From positions 1 to 64,000 of the forward strand of contig CAUWIT010000013.1 in assembly GCA_963558965.1 (NCBI GenBank): a DNA stretch of 64,000 nt, in the 5' to 3' direction. The stretch comes from Gallibacter sp963558965. GTDB lineage: Bacteria; Bacillota; Clostridia; Peptostreptococcales; Anaerovoracaceae. Under the pieces are notes generated by a model that saw only the letters and a program-made list of their open reading frames with translations, was not told the origin of the DNA and ran no database searches. The translations under genes were made by a program, and so were the position numbers. Below, one piece after another: positions 8,634-18,220 of the stretch. Every line of letters begins with the position of its first letter. The stretch's first letter is position 1.

Positions 8634-10478
8634 ATGAAAAGATTAAAGGAAAACTTATGGGCCAAATTGATAGCCTGCTTTATGTGTATGATCATGGGGC
8701 TTGTGCTAGTTTATTCAATATTTACAACAGGTTTGGCTTTTGAAACTGGTTTAATAGGTTCACAAAAACCGACTAAATCCGAGTATATGAATGTTGTACA
8801 AAACAATATGGCTTCCATGTATATTTACAATCATGGCGAATTTGACAATGAAAATATTGGATATCAAATTATGGACAAAGACGGAAAAGTTATTGAAAAA
8901 TTACATATGGACAAAATAGATAAGGACAAAGCTATTGTAGGTACAACTTATTACGACGATGGCAAACATACAAATGCCAAGGCTAGAGTGTACTTTAATT
9001 CAATTGAAGATACTGGAAGTACTTATCTAACAGGTACATATTATTTGTATAAATTTGTGTACGACGGGCTATATCTAAATCAGATTTTGTTGATTGTATC
9101 TGCTGTAATGTTGGTTTTGCTGTTGATATTTATGGTATCATCAGCAGGCCACCAAAAAGACGGAACTATAAAATTAGGCCGTTTGGACAAGGTACCACTA
9201 GATTTGCTAACTTTGGCTGATGTGCTATTAGTTTCAGGCGGAATGGCATTGGCTCTTGTTACTATAATCGATTTCGAAGATATAAATTTCAAGTTTGCTA
9301 TCACTTCTAGTTTAATATTTTACCTACTATCAATGAGCGTAGTTGCAAACTATATTATGTCTTTTGCTACAAGAGTTAAACTTGGTAAATGGTGGAGAAA
9401 CACTGTAACTTACAAGGTTTTACGCATCGTATACAAGCTATGGATAAAAGTATGGAAAAAGGTAAAAGCATTTTTAGTACAGATACCTTCAGTGTGGAAA
9501 TGGGCTGCTTTCGCAGGATTTTTTGTAATGTTAGAATTAATTTGGACAGGACTAACAACTACATATGTAGGACCTTTATCCTTGATATGTTTTGTACTTG
9601 GATGTGTTCTATGTCTAGTTTTTCTAAAGTGTATATTGGAAGTTAAATCAATTAAAGAAGAAACATCTAAGTTAGCCGAAGGTAAGCTTAATAAGGAAAT
9701 CGATGTTGATAAATATCACGGTGATATAAAAGAAATCGCTGAAAATCTAGGAGATATCAATACTGGTATGACAAAAGCAGTAGATGAAAAGATGAAAAGC
9801 GAAAGATTTAAGACAGAGCTTATTACCAATGTAAGCCATGACATAAAAACTCCTTTGACTTCAATTATCAACTATACAGATTTATTAGATAAAGCTCAAA
9901 TTGAAAATGAAGAGGCAAAGGAATATATCGAAGTTTTAAATCGTCAGTCCTTGAGATTGAAAAAATTAATCGAAGATTTAATAGAGGCTTCAAAAGCTGC
10001 AAGCGGTGTTTTAACTATAAATAAATCAGCTCTAAATGTTGCAACACTAGTAAATCAAACAATTGGAGAATACGGAGAAAAATTAGAAAAAAACAATTTA
10101 GAAGTTGTTACAAATATTGAAGATGAAAATCTATATATCGATGCTGATGGCAGACGTATGTGGCGTGTATTTGAAAACATTATGAACAATATTTGTAAGT
10201 ATGCTCAGCCTAATACAAGAGTGTATGTAGATATAAATAGTATCGATGGTAAAACACAGATGATATTTAAAAATGTATCAAAATACAAGTTGAATATTAC
10301 AGGTGAAGAGCTTATGGAAAGATTTGTTAGAGGAGATAGATCAAGACATACAGAGGGTAGTGGCCTTGGACTATCAATAGCGAAAAATCTTGTAGAACTT
10401 CAAGATGGACAGATGGAAATAGATATTGATGGAGATTTGTTTAAAGTGATAATCACTTTTGAGGAATATAAGTCATAA
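8634..10478 (+). CDS. Membrane sensor histidine kinase, multi-pass
   Basis: The 614-aa kinase has an N-terminal membrane segment (about 10-32), an extracellular part to about 145, and several further membrane segments up to about residue 345. A linker helix follows, then HisKA with the phosphorylated His402 in NVSHDIKTPLT, and a HATPase_c domain with ENIMNNICKYA (N box) and GSGLGLSIAKNL (G box). Six or so membrane segments make it more complex than a two-TM EnvZ type; this layout is common for clostridial kinases of unknown signal. Its final 26 bp overlap the converging XRE gene. Confidence 0.93.
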   Translation: MKRLKENLWAKLIACFMCMIMGLVLVYSIFTTGLAFETGLIGSQKPTKSEYMNVVQNNMASMYIYNHGEFDNENIGYQIMDKDGKVIEKLHMDKIDKDKAIVGTTYYDDGKHTNAKARVYFNSIEDTGSTYLTGTYYLYKFVYDGLYLNQILLIVSAVMLVLLLIFMVSSAGHQKDGTIKLGRLDKVPLDLLTLADVLLVSGGMALALVTIIDFEDINFKFAITSSLIFYLLSMSVVANYIMSFATRVKLGKWWRNTVTYKVLRIVYKLWIKVWKKVKAFLVQIPSVWKWAAFAGFFVMLELIWTGLTTTYVGPLSLICFVLGCVLCLVFLKCILEVKSIKEETSKLAEGKLNKEIDVDKYHGDIKEIAENLGDINTGMTKAVDEKMKSERFKTELITNVSHDIKTPLTSIINYTDLLDKAQIENEEAKEYIEVLNRQSLRLKKLIEDLIEASKAASGVLTINKSALNVATLVNQTIGEYGEKLEKNNLEVVTNIEDENLYIDADGRRMWRVFENIMNNICKYAQPNTRVYVDINSIDGKTQMIFKNVSKYKLNITGEELMERFVRGDRSRHTEGSGLGLSIAKNLVELQDGQMEIDIDGDLFKVIITFEEYKS

Positions 10479-10656
10479 TATCGGAAACCTGGCAATCAAG
10501 ATATTTACATAAATCATCTAAAGTAGTAGTACTAATAGGTTTGTTATTTCTCAACCTAGATATAGTACTACTACTTATTTTATATTTATTGATCAGCGCG
10601 TATGTGCTGATATTTTTTTCTTTTAAAGTCTTCCAAAATGGATCAAATACTATCAT
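10453..10656 (-). CDS. Small XRE-family (Cro/CI-type) transcriptional regulator
   Basis: The 67-aa product is a single helix-turn-helix domain: FDPFWKTLKEKNIS, then YALINKYKISSSTISRLRNN with the recognition helix, then TTLDDLCKYLDCQVSDIM. This is the short HTH form of Cro/CI regulators that act on DNA without a sensor domain. I chose the ATG at 10656 because GAGG lies 6 bases before it; an ATG four codons upstream has no such site. It ends inside the kinase gene (26-bp overlap on the opposite strand). It is divergent from the 1517-aa surface protein, and the GACTAT boxes between them are its likely targets. Confidence 0.82.
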   Translation of the reverse strand: MIVFDPFWKTLKEKNISTYALINKYKISSSTISRLRNNKPISTTTLDDLCKYLDCQVSDIMTYIPQK

Positions 10657-10711
10657 TAACTGCCTCATTCTTTTATTTATTACTTAAATTATAAATTGTG
10701 TTTAAGTTAAT

Positions 10712-10817
10712 GACTATAATCTACATGATGACTATCAATTGTTTAGATTAGATAAATGTTGGCGCTTGGTGTATTTATATAGTCTACATATTGACTATGT
10801 TCTATAAAACGACTATA
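10712..10817. promoter_or_regulatory. Array of GACTAT boxes between the XRE gene and the large surface protein
   Basis: GACTAT occurs on the plus strand at 10712, 10730, 10793 and 10811 and inverted at 10779-10784. The direct copies come in two pairs with 18-bp steps, and the pairs are 81 bp apart. The inverted copy and the 10793 copy form a palindrome-like ATAGTC-N8-GACTAT. The right-hand pair falls exactly on the -35 and -10 of the surface-protein promoter. This is the expected look of repressor operators; the XRE protein next door is the obvious candidate (inference). Confidence 0.6.
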
Positions 10818-10819
10818 AT
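10791..10819 (+). promoter_or_regulatory. Sigma-A promoter of the 1517-aa surface protein
   Basis: TTGACT (10791-10796), 17-bp spacer, TATAAT (10814-10819), about 60 bp before the start codon. Both hexamers overlap GACTAT boxes, so a bound repressor would block polymerase. Confidence 0.85.
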
Positions 10820-10879
10820 TAACATAATCAAGAGTTATATCTTTTAATTAGTGGAAGGTTAGAAAGGGGAAAAATACTA

Positions 10880-13800
10880 ATGAAGAAGAAGCTAATTGTT
10901 GCTACTCTTTGTTTGACTATGGTAGTTTCATTGACTCCTTCTTCTTTTGCTGTGACGAAATCTGATGTAGATGAAAATGCACAAGTAACGGCAGAACAAT
11001 CTACAGAACAATCTACAGAGGCAAAAGAAGTAGTTGAAAATACTGAGAAAAATGATGATACGGTAGATGAGACAAAAGATAGCACAAAAAAATCAATTGA
11101 AAACGAAAAGCAGTCAAAGGCTACAGAAGCTGCTAAGGTTAATGTTACAATTGACGGACAGACAACGGGGTATGATAATCTAGCTGATGCATTAAAAGCT
11201 GTAAACAACTCTCAATCTACTAGTAAAATAACTGTAAAATTAGCAGCGGAAACATTTACAGCTACTGCAAATGACCAGTTTAGAATTGACAAATCAAATG
11301 TATGGATTGAGGGAAAAAACAAAAATACAGTTATCGATTGCGGTAGCTATTTATGTTCAGGTCAGGCTGGATTTATAATTACATCTAGCGATGTAGTAGT
11401 AAAAAATCTAACTATTAAGAGCAATGCAAAAAAAGCAACTCTTAAATGGGTAACTATGGATGAAAACGGCGGCCAAATAGCAAATGGACAGCTTCATGGA
11501 GTAACATTAGCAAATGGTAATAGTGAATGGGGTGCATATGCTTTAAACATCCATGGTGTAGCAAATATGATAGTAGGTAATATCAATATTACTGATGCTG
11601 GATCAAATGCAATAGCACTTGCAAATGCAAAAGTTAGAATTGCAAATTCAAATATTGCAGGTGGCAGTAAAAACGATATTGTATTTAATTATGCGGATAA
11701 AGTTGCTTACAAAAACCCAGTAAATTTAACATTGGTAAATACAACATTAAGCAACAATAGCATTTATTCTGGGAGACCATCAAGTGCTCAAAAGGATGTG
11801 CTAAATACTGATTTAGATTTAGTAAAAGTAGAAGCAAAAAATGGAAGTGGCGTATTTGTTGCTAAGGATTCAGAAATAGCTCAAAACTCTTATGGAATTA
11901 TCAAAGATGGTAAGGAAGTTAGATATAGCTATTTTGAAACTGCAATTAGCAATTTAACTGATGGCGCAACTTTAAAACTATATAAAGATGCAGAACTAAG
12001 TGAAGTTCTTTGGATTAAAAATCTTAAAGATGTAACAATTGATTTAAACCAAAAGGCAATTAAAGCAAAAGACGACTTTACAACTAGTGATTCTGAAAAG
12101 TATAAAAACAATGTTATAAACGTATCAGCTGCAAACAATGTAACTATTAAAAATGGTACATTAAAAGCTGGTGCAAAAAACAGACATACTTTAAATATTA
12201 CTGAAGGTTCAAGTGTTACAGTTAAAGATGTAACTGTAGAAAAAACTAATGCAGAAGCTGGTGCACCTATTATAGTAAATGCATCAAGCCTAGCTGTAGA
12301 AGGAACTTTAAAAACAGTTGCAAGCGGTGGATCTTGGTATGCATTAAATGTAGATTCAAATAAAGGTGATGCTAAAATAGAATTTAAAGACGGTTCTAAA
12401 ATGGCAACTGCTGGAGATGCTGTTCAGGCTCATATGATTTATTGCGAAACACCAGAAGGAAATGATCCTAACCAGTTAATCGTAAATGGTGAACAGGCAG
12501 GAGTGCTTCCAGGAGGTATTGTAGATAATTCAGCGCCTAAGTGGAATTACAACAAAGTAAAATGGAATAACACTCTAGAAATAGATGCTACAAAAGAATT
12601 TACAAGAGATGATGCTATAAAAGCATTTTTAAAAGCAGAATGGGTAAGTGATGATACAGGTTTTGATCACTTTGTAATAGCAAAATACGAATGGGAACAC
12701 GGTGATGCTTATACAAAACCATTTGATGCTCACAAATTAGGAACATATAAAGTTTATGCTTATGCTTATGATAAGACAGGCAAAAAAACAGATAGACTTG
12801 GCATAAATGTTACAGTAGTAGATACAACTAAACCAGAGCTTACAGTTGCAGGTCCATGGGAAACAACTTTAGAACTAGGACATAAGTACGAAGTACCAGA
12901 AGCAACAGTTAAAGATAATTCTGGAGAAAACTTAACTGCTAAAGTTGATAGAGTTACTTATGCAACTACAAAAGAAGGTCTAAAAAATTCAACTGATTAT
13001 TCAAAAGAAGTTAAATTTGATAAAGTTGGTTGGTACAAATTAAGCTGGGTTGTAGTAGATAGCTCAAATAACAAATCTTATGCAACAAAAGTTGTACATG
13101 TAGTAGATACAACTGCTCCAACAGCTACAGTAGAAAAAGATCCAGTTGATCCAACAAATGGAAAAGTAACAGTAACATTGAAATTTGATGAAGAAGTTGA
13201 AAAAATGTCCATGGGATGGAGACCAGTAGGAAAAGATTTTACAAAATGGTATAAAGTTTTCAGTGAAAATGCAGATGAAACTGTAGAATTTACTGATGCA
13301 AATGGTAACAAAGGAACAAAACAGGTTGTAGTTAACAACATTGATAAAAAAGCTCCAGTAGTAATCTTATCATTTGATCCTACAGACCTTACAAACAAAA
13401 ATGTAAAAGTAACATTAGTAGCAGACGAAGAAGTAACTGTAGAAGGCTGGACTAAAGTAGGCGAAAGTGGTAAAGAATACGAAAAAACTTTTGATCACAA
13501 TGTAATTGATGAAATCGTTGTTGCAAAAGATTTAGCTGGCAACGAAACTACACAGAAGTTTACAATCGATTATATCGATAAAAACGCACCAAAAGTTGAA
13601 TACGTTAAATTTGATAAAGAAACTCCTGCAAGAGAAGTAACTGTATCAGTTAAATTTAGCGAAGAAGTTAAACTAGGTGTTTCATCTATAGGATGGAAAT
13701 ACGACCAAGCTAAACAGCATTGGACTAAAACATTTACTGAAAATGGCATTTATACTATAAATGCAAAAGACTTAGCTGGAAACACTGTTTCACAGAGTTT

Positions 13801-15433
13801 TGAAATTAAAAATATCGATAGAGAAGCAGCAACAGTAACACAGCTAATTAAACCAAATGACGAATTTACAAACCAGGATGTAACAGTTACACTGATCTTT
13901 AGCGAAAATGTAACAATTAAAGCAGACGGTTGGACTAAAGGCGCTACAGACAACGTATGGAAAAAAGTATTTAAAGAAAATGCTACTGAAACTGTAGAAG
14001 CTTTAGATGCAGCTGGCAATGTTACAACAGTTGATGTAAAAGTTAAAAACATCGACAAAATTGCTCCGGAAATTTTCACGAAATCTTTTACAACTTACAA
14101 TCCTACAAATAAGGATGTAACAGTAGATCTATATTACACAGAAACTGTAAACATTGACTTAGAAGGTTGGGAAAAAGTTGATGCAAATGGCGAACACTGG
14201 AGAAAAACATTTGATAAAAATGGCGAATACGAAGTATTAGCTAAAGATAGAGCTGGAAATGAATGTATAACAAAAATCAATATCAATATTATTGATAAAG
14301 AAGGCCCTATGGTAAAAAAAGTTGAATACTCAACAAAAGAAGCTACAAAGAACAATGTTGTAGTTAAAATCGAATATTCTGAATCAGTAGATGTTGCAGG
14401 TGGAGATTACAGAGCTTTAAACGAAGAACGTACAGTTTGGGAAAAAGTTTATAGAGAAAATACAAAGGAAACTGTAATCGCAAGAGATGCAGCTGGCAAC
14501 GAAGTAAAAGAAGAAATAGAAATCAACAACATTGATAAAATCAAGCCATTACTAATTGCAATTCTACATAACCCAATAGTAGAAAAAACAAACCAGGATG
14601 TAGTTGTTACATTGATCTTTGATGAAAGCGTAACAATTAATGCAGAAGGTTGGTACAATGATAGTATCGGCAACATTTGGAAGAAAGTTTTCAAAGAAAA
14701 TGGCGAAGAAACATTAACAGCATACGACTTAGTTGGAAATAAGATTAAGGAAGACATTGTTGTTAAAGTAACAAACATTGACAAAGTAGCACCAAACGCT
14801 CCTGAAGTTATTTACTCAACAAAAGATGCAACAAACGAAGATGTAACAGTAACATTGAAGTACGATGAAGCAGTAAACTTCGAAGGTAAAGGCTGGGTAA
14901 AAGCAGACAAAGAATGCAAAGTTTGGGAAAAGGTTGTAACAGAAAACGGAAGCGAAACTGTAGTAGCCAAAGATGCAGCAGGCAACCTAGTAGAAACTTC
15001 AATTGAAGTAGCAAATATCGATAAGATTGCTCCAGTTATCAATGGCGTAGAAGACGGCAAGATTTACGATAAGGCTGTAATTGCAACTGTTGAAGATGAA
15101 AACATTAAAGAAGTTATCATTAACGACAAAGTATACGAATACCATGGACAGAAAATTGATTTCTCTAACAATGGTAAATATACTCTAGTTGCAAAAGACA
15201 AAGCTGGTAACGAAACAGCAGTATCTTTTGAAATTGCTATTCCAACAGAAGAAGACGACAATGCTAATGTAGTTGACAAAAATGATAAGAATGACAACAA
15301 CAAAGCTGATAAGGAAAAATCAGATAAAACTCAGACAGGTGATGAAGCTAACCTAGTATTCCCTGTAGTTGGACTATTATCATCAGCATTAGTATTAGCA
15401 TTCATTTTCAGAAGAAGACAGATGCACAAATAA
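10880..15433 (+). CDS. Large surface protein with beta-helix region and eight tandem Ig-like domains
   Basis: This 1517-aa protein has a signal peptide (about 1-25), an acidic Thr/Glu-rich linker, a beta-helix-like region (about 95-540, many short strands such as NMIVGNINIT and SVTVKDVTVE), two Ig-like modules, then eight tandem repeats of about 80 aa (nt 13111-15033) and one partial copy. The tail is a Lys/Asp-rich stretch, KTQTGDEA, a hydrophobic segment and a basic end RRRQMHK, which is a cell-wall sorting signal with QTG in place of LPxTG. Role inferred: adhesin or wall stalk. Expression looks switchable through the GACTAT boxes and the divergent XRE gene. No sortase lies in the window. 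Confidence 0.85.
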   Translation: MKKKLIVATLCLTMVVSLTPSSFAVTKSDVDENAQVTAEQSTEQSTEAKEVVENTEKNDDTVDETKDSTKKSIENEKQSKATEAAKVNVTIDGQTTGYDNLADALKAVNNSQSTSKITVKLAAETFTATANDQFRIDKSNVWIEGKNKNTVIDCGSYLCSGQAGFIITSSDVVVKNLTIKSNAKKATLKWVTMDENGGQIANGQLHGVTLANGNSEWGAYALNIHGVANMIVGNINITDAGSNAIALANAKVRIANSNIAGGSKNDIVFNYADKVAYKNPVNLTLVNTTLSNNSIYSGRPSSAQKDVLNTDLDLVKVEAKNGSGVFVAKDSEIAQNSYGIIKDGKEVRYSYFETAISNLTDGATLKLYKDAELSEVLWIKNLKDVTIDLNQKAIKAKDDFTTSDSEKYKNNVINVSAANNVTIKNGTLKAGAKNRHTLNITEGSSVTVKDVTVEKTNAEAGAPIIVNASSLAVEGTLKTVASGGSWYALNVDSNKGDAKIEFKDGSKMATAGDAVQAHMIYCETPEGNDPNQLIVNGEQAGVLPGGIVDNSAPKWNYNKVKWNNTLEIDATKEFTRDDAIKAFLKAEWVSDDTGFDHFVIAKYEWEHGDAYTKPFDAHKLGTYKVYAYAYDKTGKKTDRLGINVTVVDTTKPELTVAGPWETTLELGHKYEVPEATVKDNSGENLTAKVDRVTYATTKEGLKNSTDYSKEVKFDKVGWYKLSWVVVDSSNNKSYATKVVHVVDTTAPTATVEKDPVDPTNGKVTVTLKFDEEVEKMSMGWRPVGKDFTKWYKVFSENADETVEFTDANGNKGTKQVVVNNIDKKAPVVILSFDPTDLTNKNVKVTLVADEEVTVEGWTKVGESGKEYEKTFDHNVIDEIVVAKDLAGNETTQKFTIDYIDKNAPKVEYVKFDKETPAREVTVSVKFSEEVKLGVSSIGWKYDQAKQHWTKTFTENGIYTINAKDLAGNTVSQSFEIKNIDREAATVTQLIKPNDEFTNQDVTVTLIFSENVTIKADGWTKGATDNVWKKVFKENATETVEALDAAGNVTTVDVKVKNIDKIAPEIFTKSFTTYNPTNKDVTVDLYYTETVNIDLEGWEKVDANGEHWRKTFDKNGEYEVLAKDRAGNECITKININIIDKEGPMVKKVEYSTKEATKNNVVVKIEYSESVDVAGGDYRALNEERTVWEKVYRENTKETVIARDAAGNEVKEEIEINNIDKIKPLLIAILHNPIVEKTNQDVVVTLIFDESVTINAEGWYNDSIGNIWKKVFKENGEETLTAYDLVGNKIKEDIVVKVTNIDKVAPNAPEVIYSTKDATNEDVTVTLKYDEAVNFEGKGWVKADKECKVWEKVVTENGSETVVAKDAAGNLVETSIEVANIDKIAPVINGVEDGKIYDKAVIATVEDENIKEVIINDKVYEYHGQKIDFSNNGKYTLVAKDKAGNETAVSFEIAIPTEEDDNANVVDKNDKNDNNKADKEKSDKTQTGDEANLVFPVVGLLSSALVLAFIFRRRQMHK
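13111..15033 (+). repeat. Eight tandem copies of an about 240-bp Ig-like domain unit
   Basis: Each unit of roughly 80 codons has the same order of motifs: NxDVTVTLxF at the start, EEV or ENV, a GW pair, a Trp-Lys-x-F segment, ENxxETVxAxDAAGN, and the closing NIDKxAP. The copies have diverged in sequence (for example GNETTQKF, GNVTTVDV, GNEVKEEI), so the expansion is not recent, but such arrays can still change copy number by recombination. Confidence 0.85.
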
Positions 15434-15449
15434 GAAAAAATAACTTTTT

Positions 15450-15480
15450 GACGGATGATTAATTTCATCCGTCTTTTTTT
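15450..15480 (+). terminator. Intrinsic terminator of the surface protein gene
   Basis: Perfect 9-bp stem GACGGATGA / TCATCCGTC with a 6-nt loop and seven T. Confidence 0.95.
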
Positions 15481-15578
15481 AACAAATTTTCAATATTTAC
15501 GGTAGCAATTAACAAATTTATGTTAAAATAAAATACTTGGAAATGTAATATATAATTTATGGGAATGGAAGTGAAATT

Positions 15579-16022
15579 ATGAAAAGGAAAGAAAAAGATT
15601 ATACAGTTATCATAGGTTGTGGCAGGTTAGGCGCAACTATTGCCAATACATTATCTGATGAAAAGAAAAATGTAATGGTTGTGGACAGCGATGAAGATTC
15701 TCTCAGAAAATTATCATCATCATTTGCAGGGCAAACTTACGTAGGAGACGCTTCTGACTATTTTGTTTTAGATGAGATTAACTTAAAAAAAGCAAATGTA
15801 GTTATAGTTGTAACTCACAAGGACAATTTAAATATTATGTTAGCTCAAATTGCAAAAGAAATTTACCATGTAGAGCGTGTTATTGCAAGGTTATATGATC
15901 CCGAAAGGGATGTTGTTTACAAGGAACTTGGTATTGAGACAATATATCCAGCTTATCTTGAATCTGAACAGTTGATGCAGTGGTATAACAAAGTGGAGGC
16001 AAAGAGCGATGAAGATAGATAA
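15579..16022 (+). CDS. trkA: TrkA-N (RCK_N) potassium-uptake regulatory subunit, short form
   Basis: The 147-aa product is a Rossmann-type RCK domain that binds NAD(H) or another nucleotide and gates a Trk/Ktr potassium channel. The nucleotide motif is intact, G13-C-G15-R-L-G18 in VIIGCGRLG, with an acid at the end of strand 2 (VVDSDED). There is no RCK_C domain after it. It overlaps the next trkA-like gene by 14 bp, and trkH overlaps that one by 4 bp, so the three are a tightly coupled operon. Classic TrkA has two N-C repeats in one 450-aa chain; here the parts are on two chains. Confidence 0.88.
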   Translation: MKRKEKDYTVIIGCGRLGATIANTLSDEKKNVMVVDSDEDSLRKLSSSFAGQTYVGDASDYFVLDEINLKKANVVIVVTHKDNLNIMLAQIAKEIYHVERVIARLYDPERDVVYKELGIETIYPAYLESEQLMQWYNKVEAKSDEDR

Positions 16023-16686
16023 AAATATTTTACTTGTAGGCGGATTTAATAAGACAATGTCCATAGCAAAAGTTTTAACTAAGAGAGGACACAACGTTAC
16101 CATTGTAAATGAGACAAAAGCAGACTGCCTTAAACTAGCTGAAATAAAAGGGGTTGAAGTTATCTATGGAGATGGTTCAAGACCATTTGTACTAGAAGAT
16201 GCTTGCGCTTGGGATATGGATATGGTTATCGCTCTAACTAAGTCAGATGCAGATAATTTAGTAATATGTGAAATTTGTAAAAAACAGTTTGGAGTTAAAA
16301 GGGCGTTGTCCTTACTTCAAGATATGCGCAAAATAGATTTTTTCAAAAGTATGGGAGTTGATTCTGTAGTTTGTGAAATCGAAGTAATCACACAATTGGT
16401 AGAGCAAAATGTTGTTGTAGAAGCCTATGCAAACAGCATACCACTTGATAACAAAGATGTTAGCATCTTAGAAGTATTCATTCCTGTAGAAGCTCCGGCG
16501 GCAGGTAAGCAAATCAGAGAGTTAGAGATGACAAAAGATGCTGTAATTTGTTGTATCATAAGAGGCAAAGACAGCTTTATACCTAGAGCAGATACTCAGC
16601 TTTACAGCGGAGATAAATTGATTTTGTCATGTTATGAAAGAGATAGAATAGCAGTGACAAAAGAATTGGCAGGTAAAATAAAATGA
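16009..16686 (+). CDS. TrkA-like subunit (RCK_N + RCK_C) with altered nucleotide motif
   Basis: This 225-aa protein has an RCK_N domain (about 1-125) and an RCK_C domain (about 140-220, VFIPVEAPAAGKQIRELEM to GDKLILSCYERD). The glycine-rich loop reads LLVGGFNKTMS instead of GxGxxG, so nucleotide binding may be weak or lost here, leaving that task to the partner encoded just upstream. The RCK_C domain could bind a small ligand. The gene is translationally coupled on both sides (14-bp and 4-bp overlaps). Together the two proteins likely form the cytoplasmic gating ring of the TrkH channel encoded next. Confidence 0.85.
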   Translation: MKIDKNILLVGGFNKTMSIAKVLTKRGHNVTIVNETKADCLKLAEIKGVEVIYGDGSRPFVLEDACAWDMDMVIALTKSDADNLVICEICKKQFGVKRALSLLQDMRKIDFFKSMGVDSVVCEIEVITQLVEQNVVVEAYANSIPLDNKDVSILEVFIPVEAPAAGKQIRELEMTKDAVICCIIRGKDSFIPRADTQLYSGDKLILSCYERDRIAVTKELAGKIK

Positions 16687-18173
16687 AGATGAATTGGACA
16701 CTAAAGGGCAAAGACGATTTTGGCAGATTGATAGTAACTGTTGGGGTTATAACCCTTGTGCCATTATTGGTTATCCCTTTTTACATAGAAGAATTAAATT
16801 TGGCTTGGACTTTTTTAGTGCCAGGACTTGGTTCTGTAATATTAGGAATGGCTGTTTGTTTCTTTTCAAAGAAAAAATCACATAAGCTTACTTGGAGAGA
16901 AAACTTGCAAAGCAGCAGTCTGCTTGTTCTCTTTGTATGGGGTTACGGCTTTTTAATAAGTGCATTGCCTTTTATTTTATCAGGGCAATTGCCATTTATA
17001 AAAGCCCTTTTCGAATCGGTAAGCGGCTGGACAACAACAGGTCATTCGGTTGTCGACGTGGAAAATACAGCCCATATATTTTTATTTCACAGAGCTTGGA
17101 TACAATTTATAGGCGGTATGGGATTTGTAATGATGATGGTTATGATAGTTCAAAGCAAACAGGCTATGAGCCTTTTTCATGCCGAAGGTCATACGGATAA
17201 TATCGCTCCAAATTTAAAGCGTACAGCCAGAACGGTTTTCGTTATGTTTCTTGGCTTTGTTTGCGGTGGCACAATTTTGTACAGAATATTTGGCATGCAA
17301 GTATTTGACGGCATATGCCACAGTATGAGCGCCCTATCAACAGCTGGATTTTCAACGAAAGCAGCAAGTATAGGATATTACAACAGCTTGCCTATAGAAA
17401 TAATTACAGAAGTTTTGATGATTATAGGGATTATAAATTTTGCAGTTCTTTTAATGATGTTAAAAGGCAAGTTTAAAAAAGCTTTTAAAGTTACAGAAGT
17501 GAGATTTGGACTATTTTTGATTGCAGTTTTATCGCCTATTGCAGGGGTTGGACTTGTTGGGGCATTGAATATGTCATTTGGCGAAGCGATGAGAGTTGGA
17601 TTTTTCAATTGTATCTCCGCCATGTCAACAACAGGATATACTACTTCCGATTACAGCACTTGGCCTGCGATTTCTATTGCAGTTATGATTTTACTTATGC
17701 TTATCGGAGGCGGTGTAGGATCAACGGCAGGCGGCATGAAACTTATAAGAGTGTATGTACTTTTAAAATCTCTTTTTATCGACTTAAAGAAAAAAGTTTC
17801 ATCAAATAGACGTGTGTTTGTTGCCAGCTATCAGAGGGCACAAGGTGAAGTTATAATAACAAACGATATAGGCAGAGAAGCAACAAATTTTGTATCTGTA
17901 TATTTGCTTTTTTTTATAGTTGGAAGTATGGCATTGTCGGTATCGGCTAATTGCGATTTAACTACAGCTATGTTCGAATTCGCATCGTCATTAGGCGGTG
18001 TAGGCCTAACCATGGGGATTACAGGGCCTCAAGCATCAAATGCAACACTTATTATAGAGATTGCAGGAATGATTTTAGGGCGCCTTGAAATCTTTATCGT
18101 GTTTGTAGGTATTCATAGTTTATGCTCACGTGTAAAAAAGAAAATAGTCAAATTGGTAAAAAATGTGTTATAA
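16683..18173 (+). CDS. trkH: Trk-type potassium uptake membrane subunit
   Basis: TrkH/KtrB proteins conduct K+ through four M1-P-M2 units. The 496-aa product has about ten membrane segments and the four pore loops with their central glycine: SVSGWTTTGHS, SALSTAGFST, SAMSTTGYTT and SSLGGVGLTMG. The third pore gate region GGVGSTAGGMKLIR is also clear. The length fits TrkH. ATGA overlap with the RCK gene gives translational coupling. The organism thus has a complete Trk system in this operon. An ATG two codons downstream (16689) is an alternative start. Confidence 0.94.
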   Translation: MKMNWTLKGKDDFGRLIVTVGVITLVPLLVIPFYIEELNLAWTFLVPGLGSVILGMAVCFFSKKKSHKLTWRENLQSSSLLVLFVWGYGFLISALPFILSGQLPFIKALFESVSGWTTTGHSVVDVENTAHIFLFHRAWIQFIGGMGFVMMMVMIVQSKQAMSLFHAEGHTDNIAPNLKRTARTVFVMFLGFVCGGTILYRIFGMQVFDGICHSMSALSTAGFSTKAASIGYYNSLPIEIITEVLMIIGIINFAVLLMMLKGKFKKAFKVTEVRFGLFLIAVLSPIAGVGLVGALNMSFGEAMRVGFFNCISAMSTTGYTTSDYSTWPAISIAVMILLMLIGGGVGSTAGGMKLIRVYVLLKSLFIDLKKKVSSNRRVFVASYQRAQGEVIITNDIGREATNFVSVYLLFFIVGSMALSVSANCDLTTAMFEFASSLGGVGLTMGITGPQASNATLIIEIAGMILGRLEIFIVFVGIHSLCSRVKKKIVKLVKNVL

Positions 18174-18220
18174 TAAAAAAACTGCATACTTGCATTTTAT
18201 AAAAGGAGAATTCTGAACAT

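Noticed and set aside
10669..10880. Phage origin for the XRE gene
   Set aside because: No other phage gene lies near; the position fits a local regulator of the surface protein.
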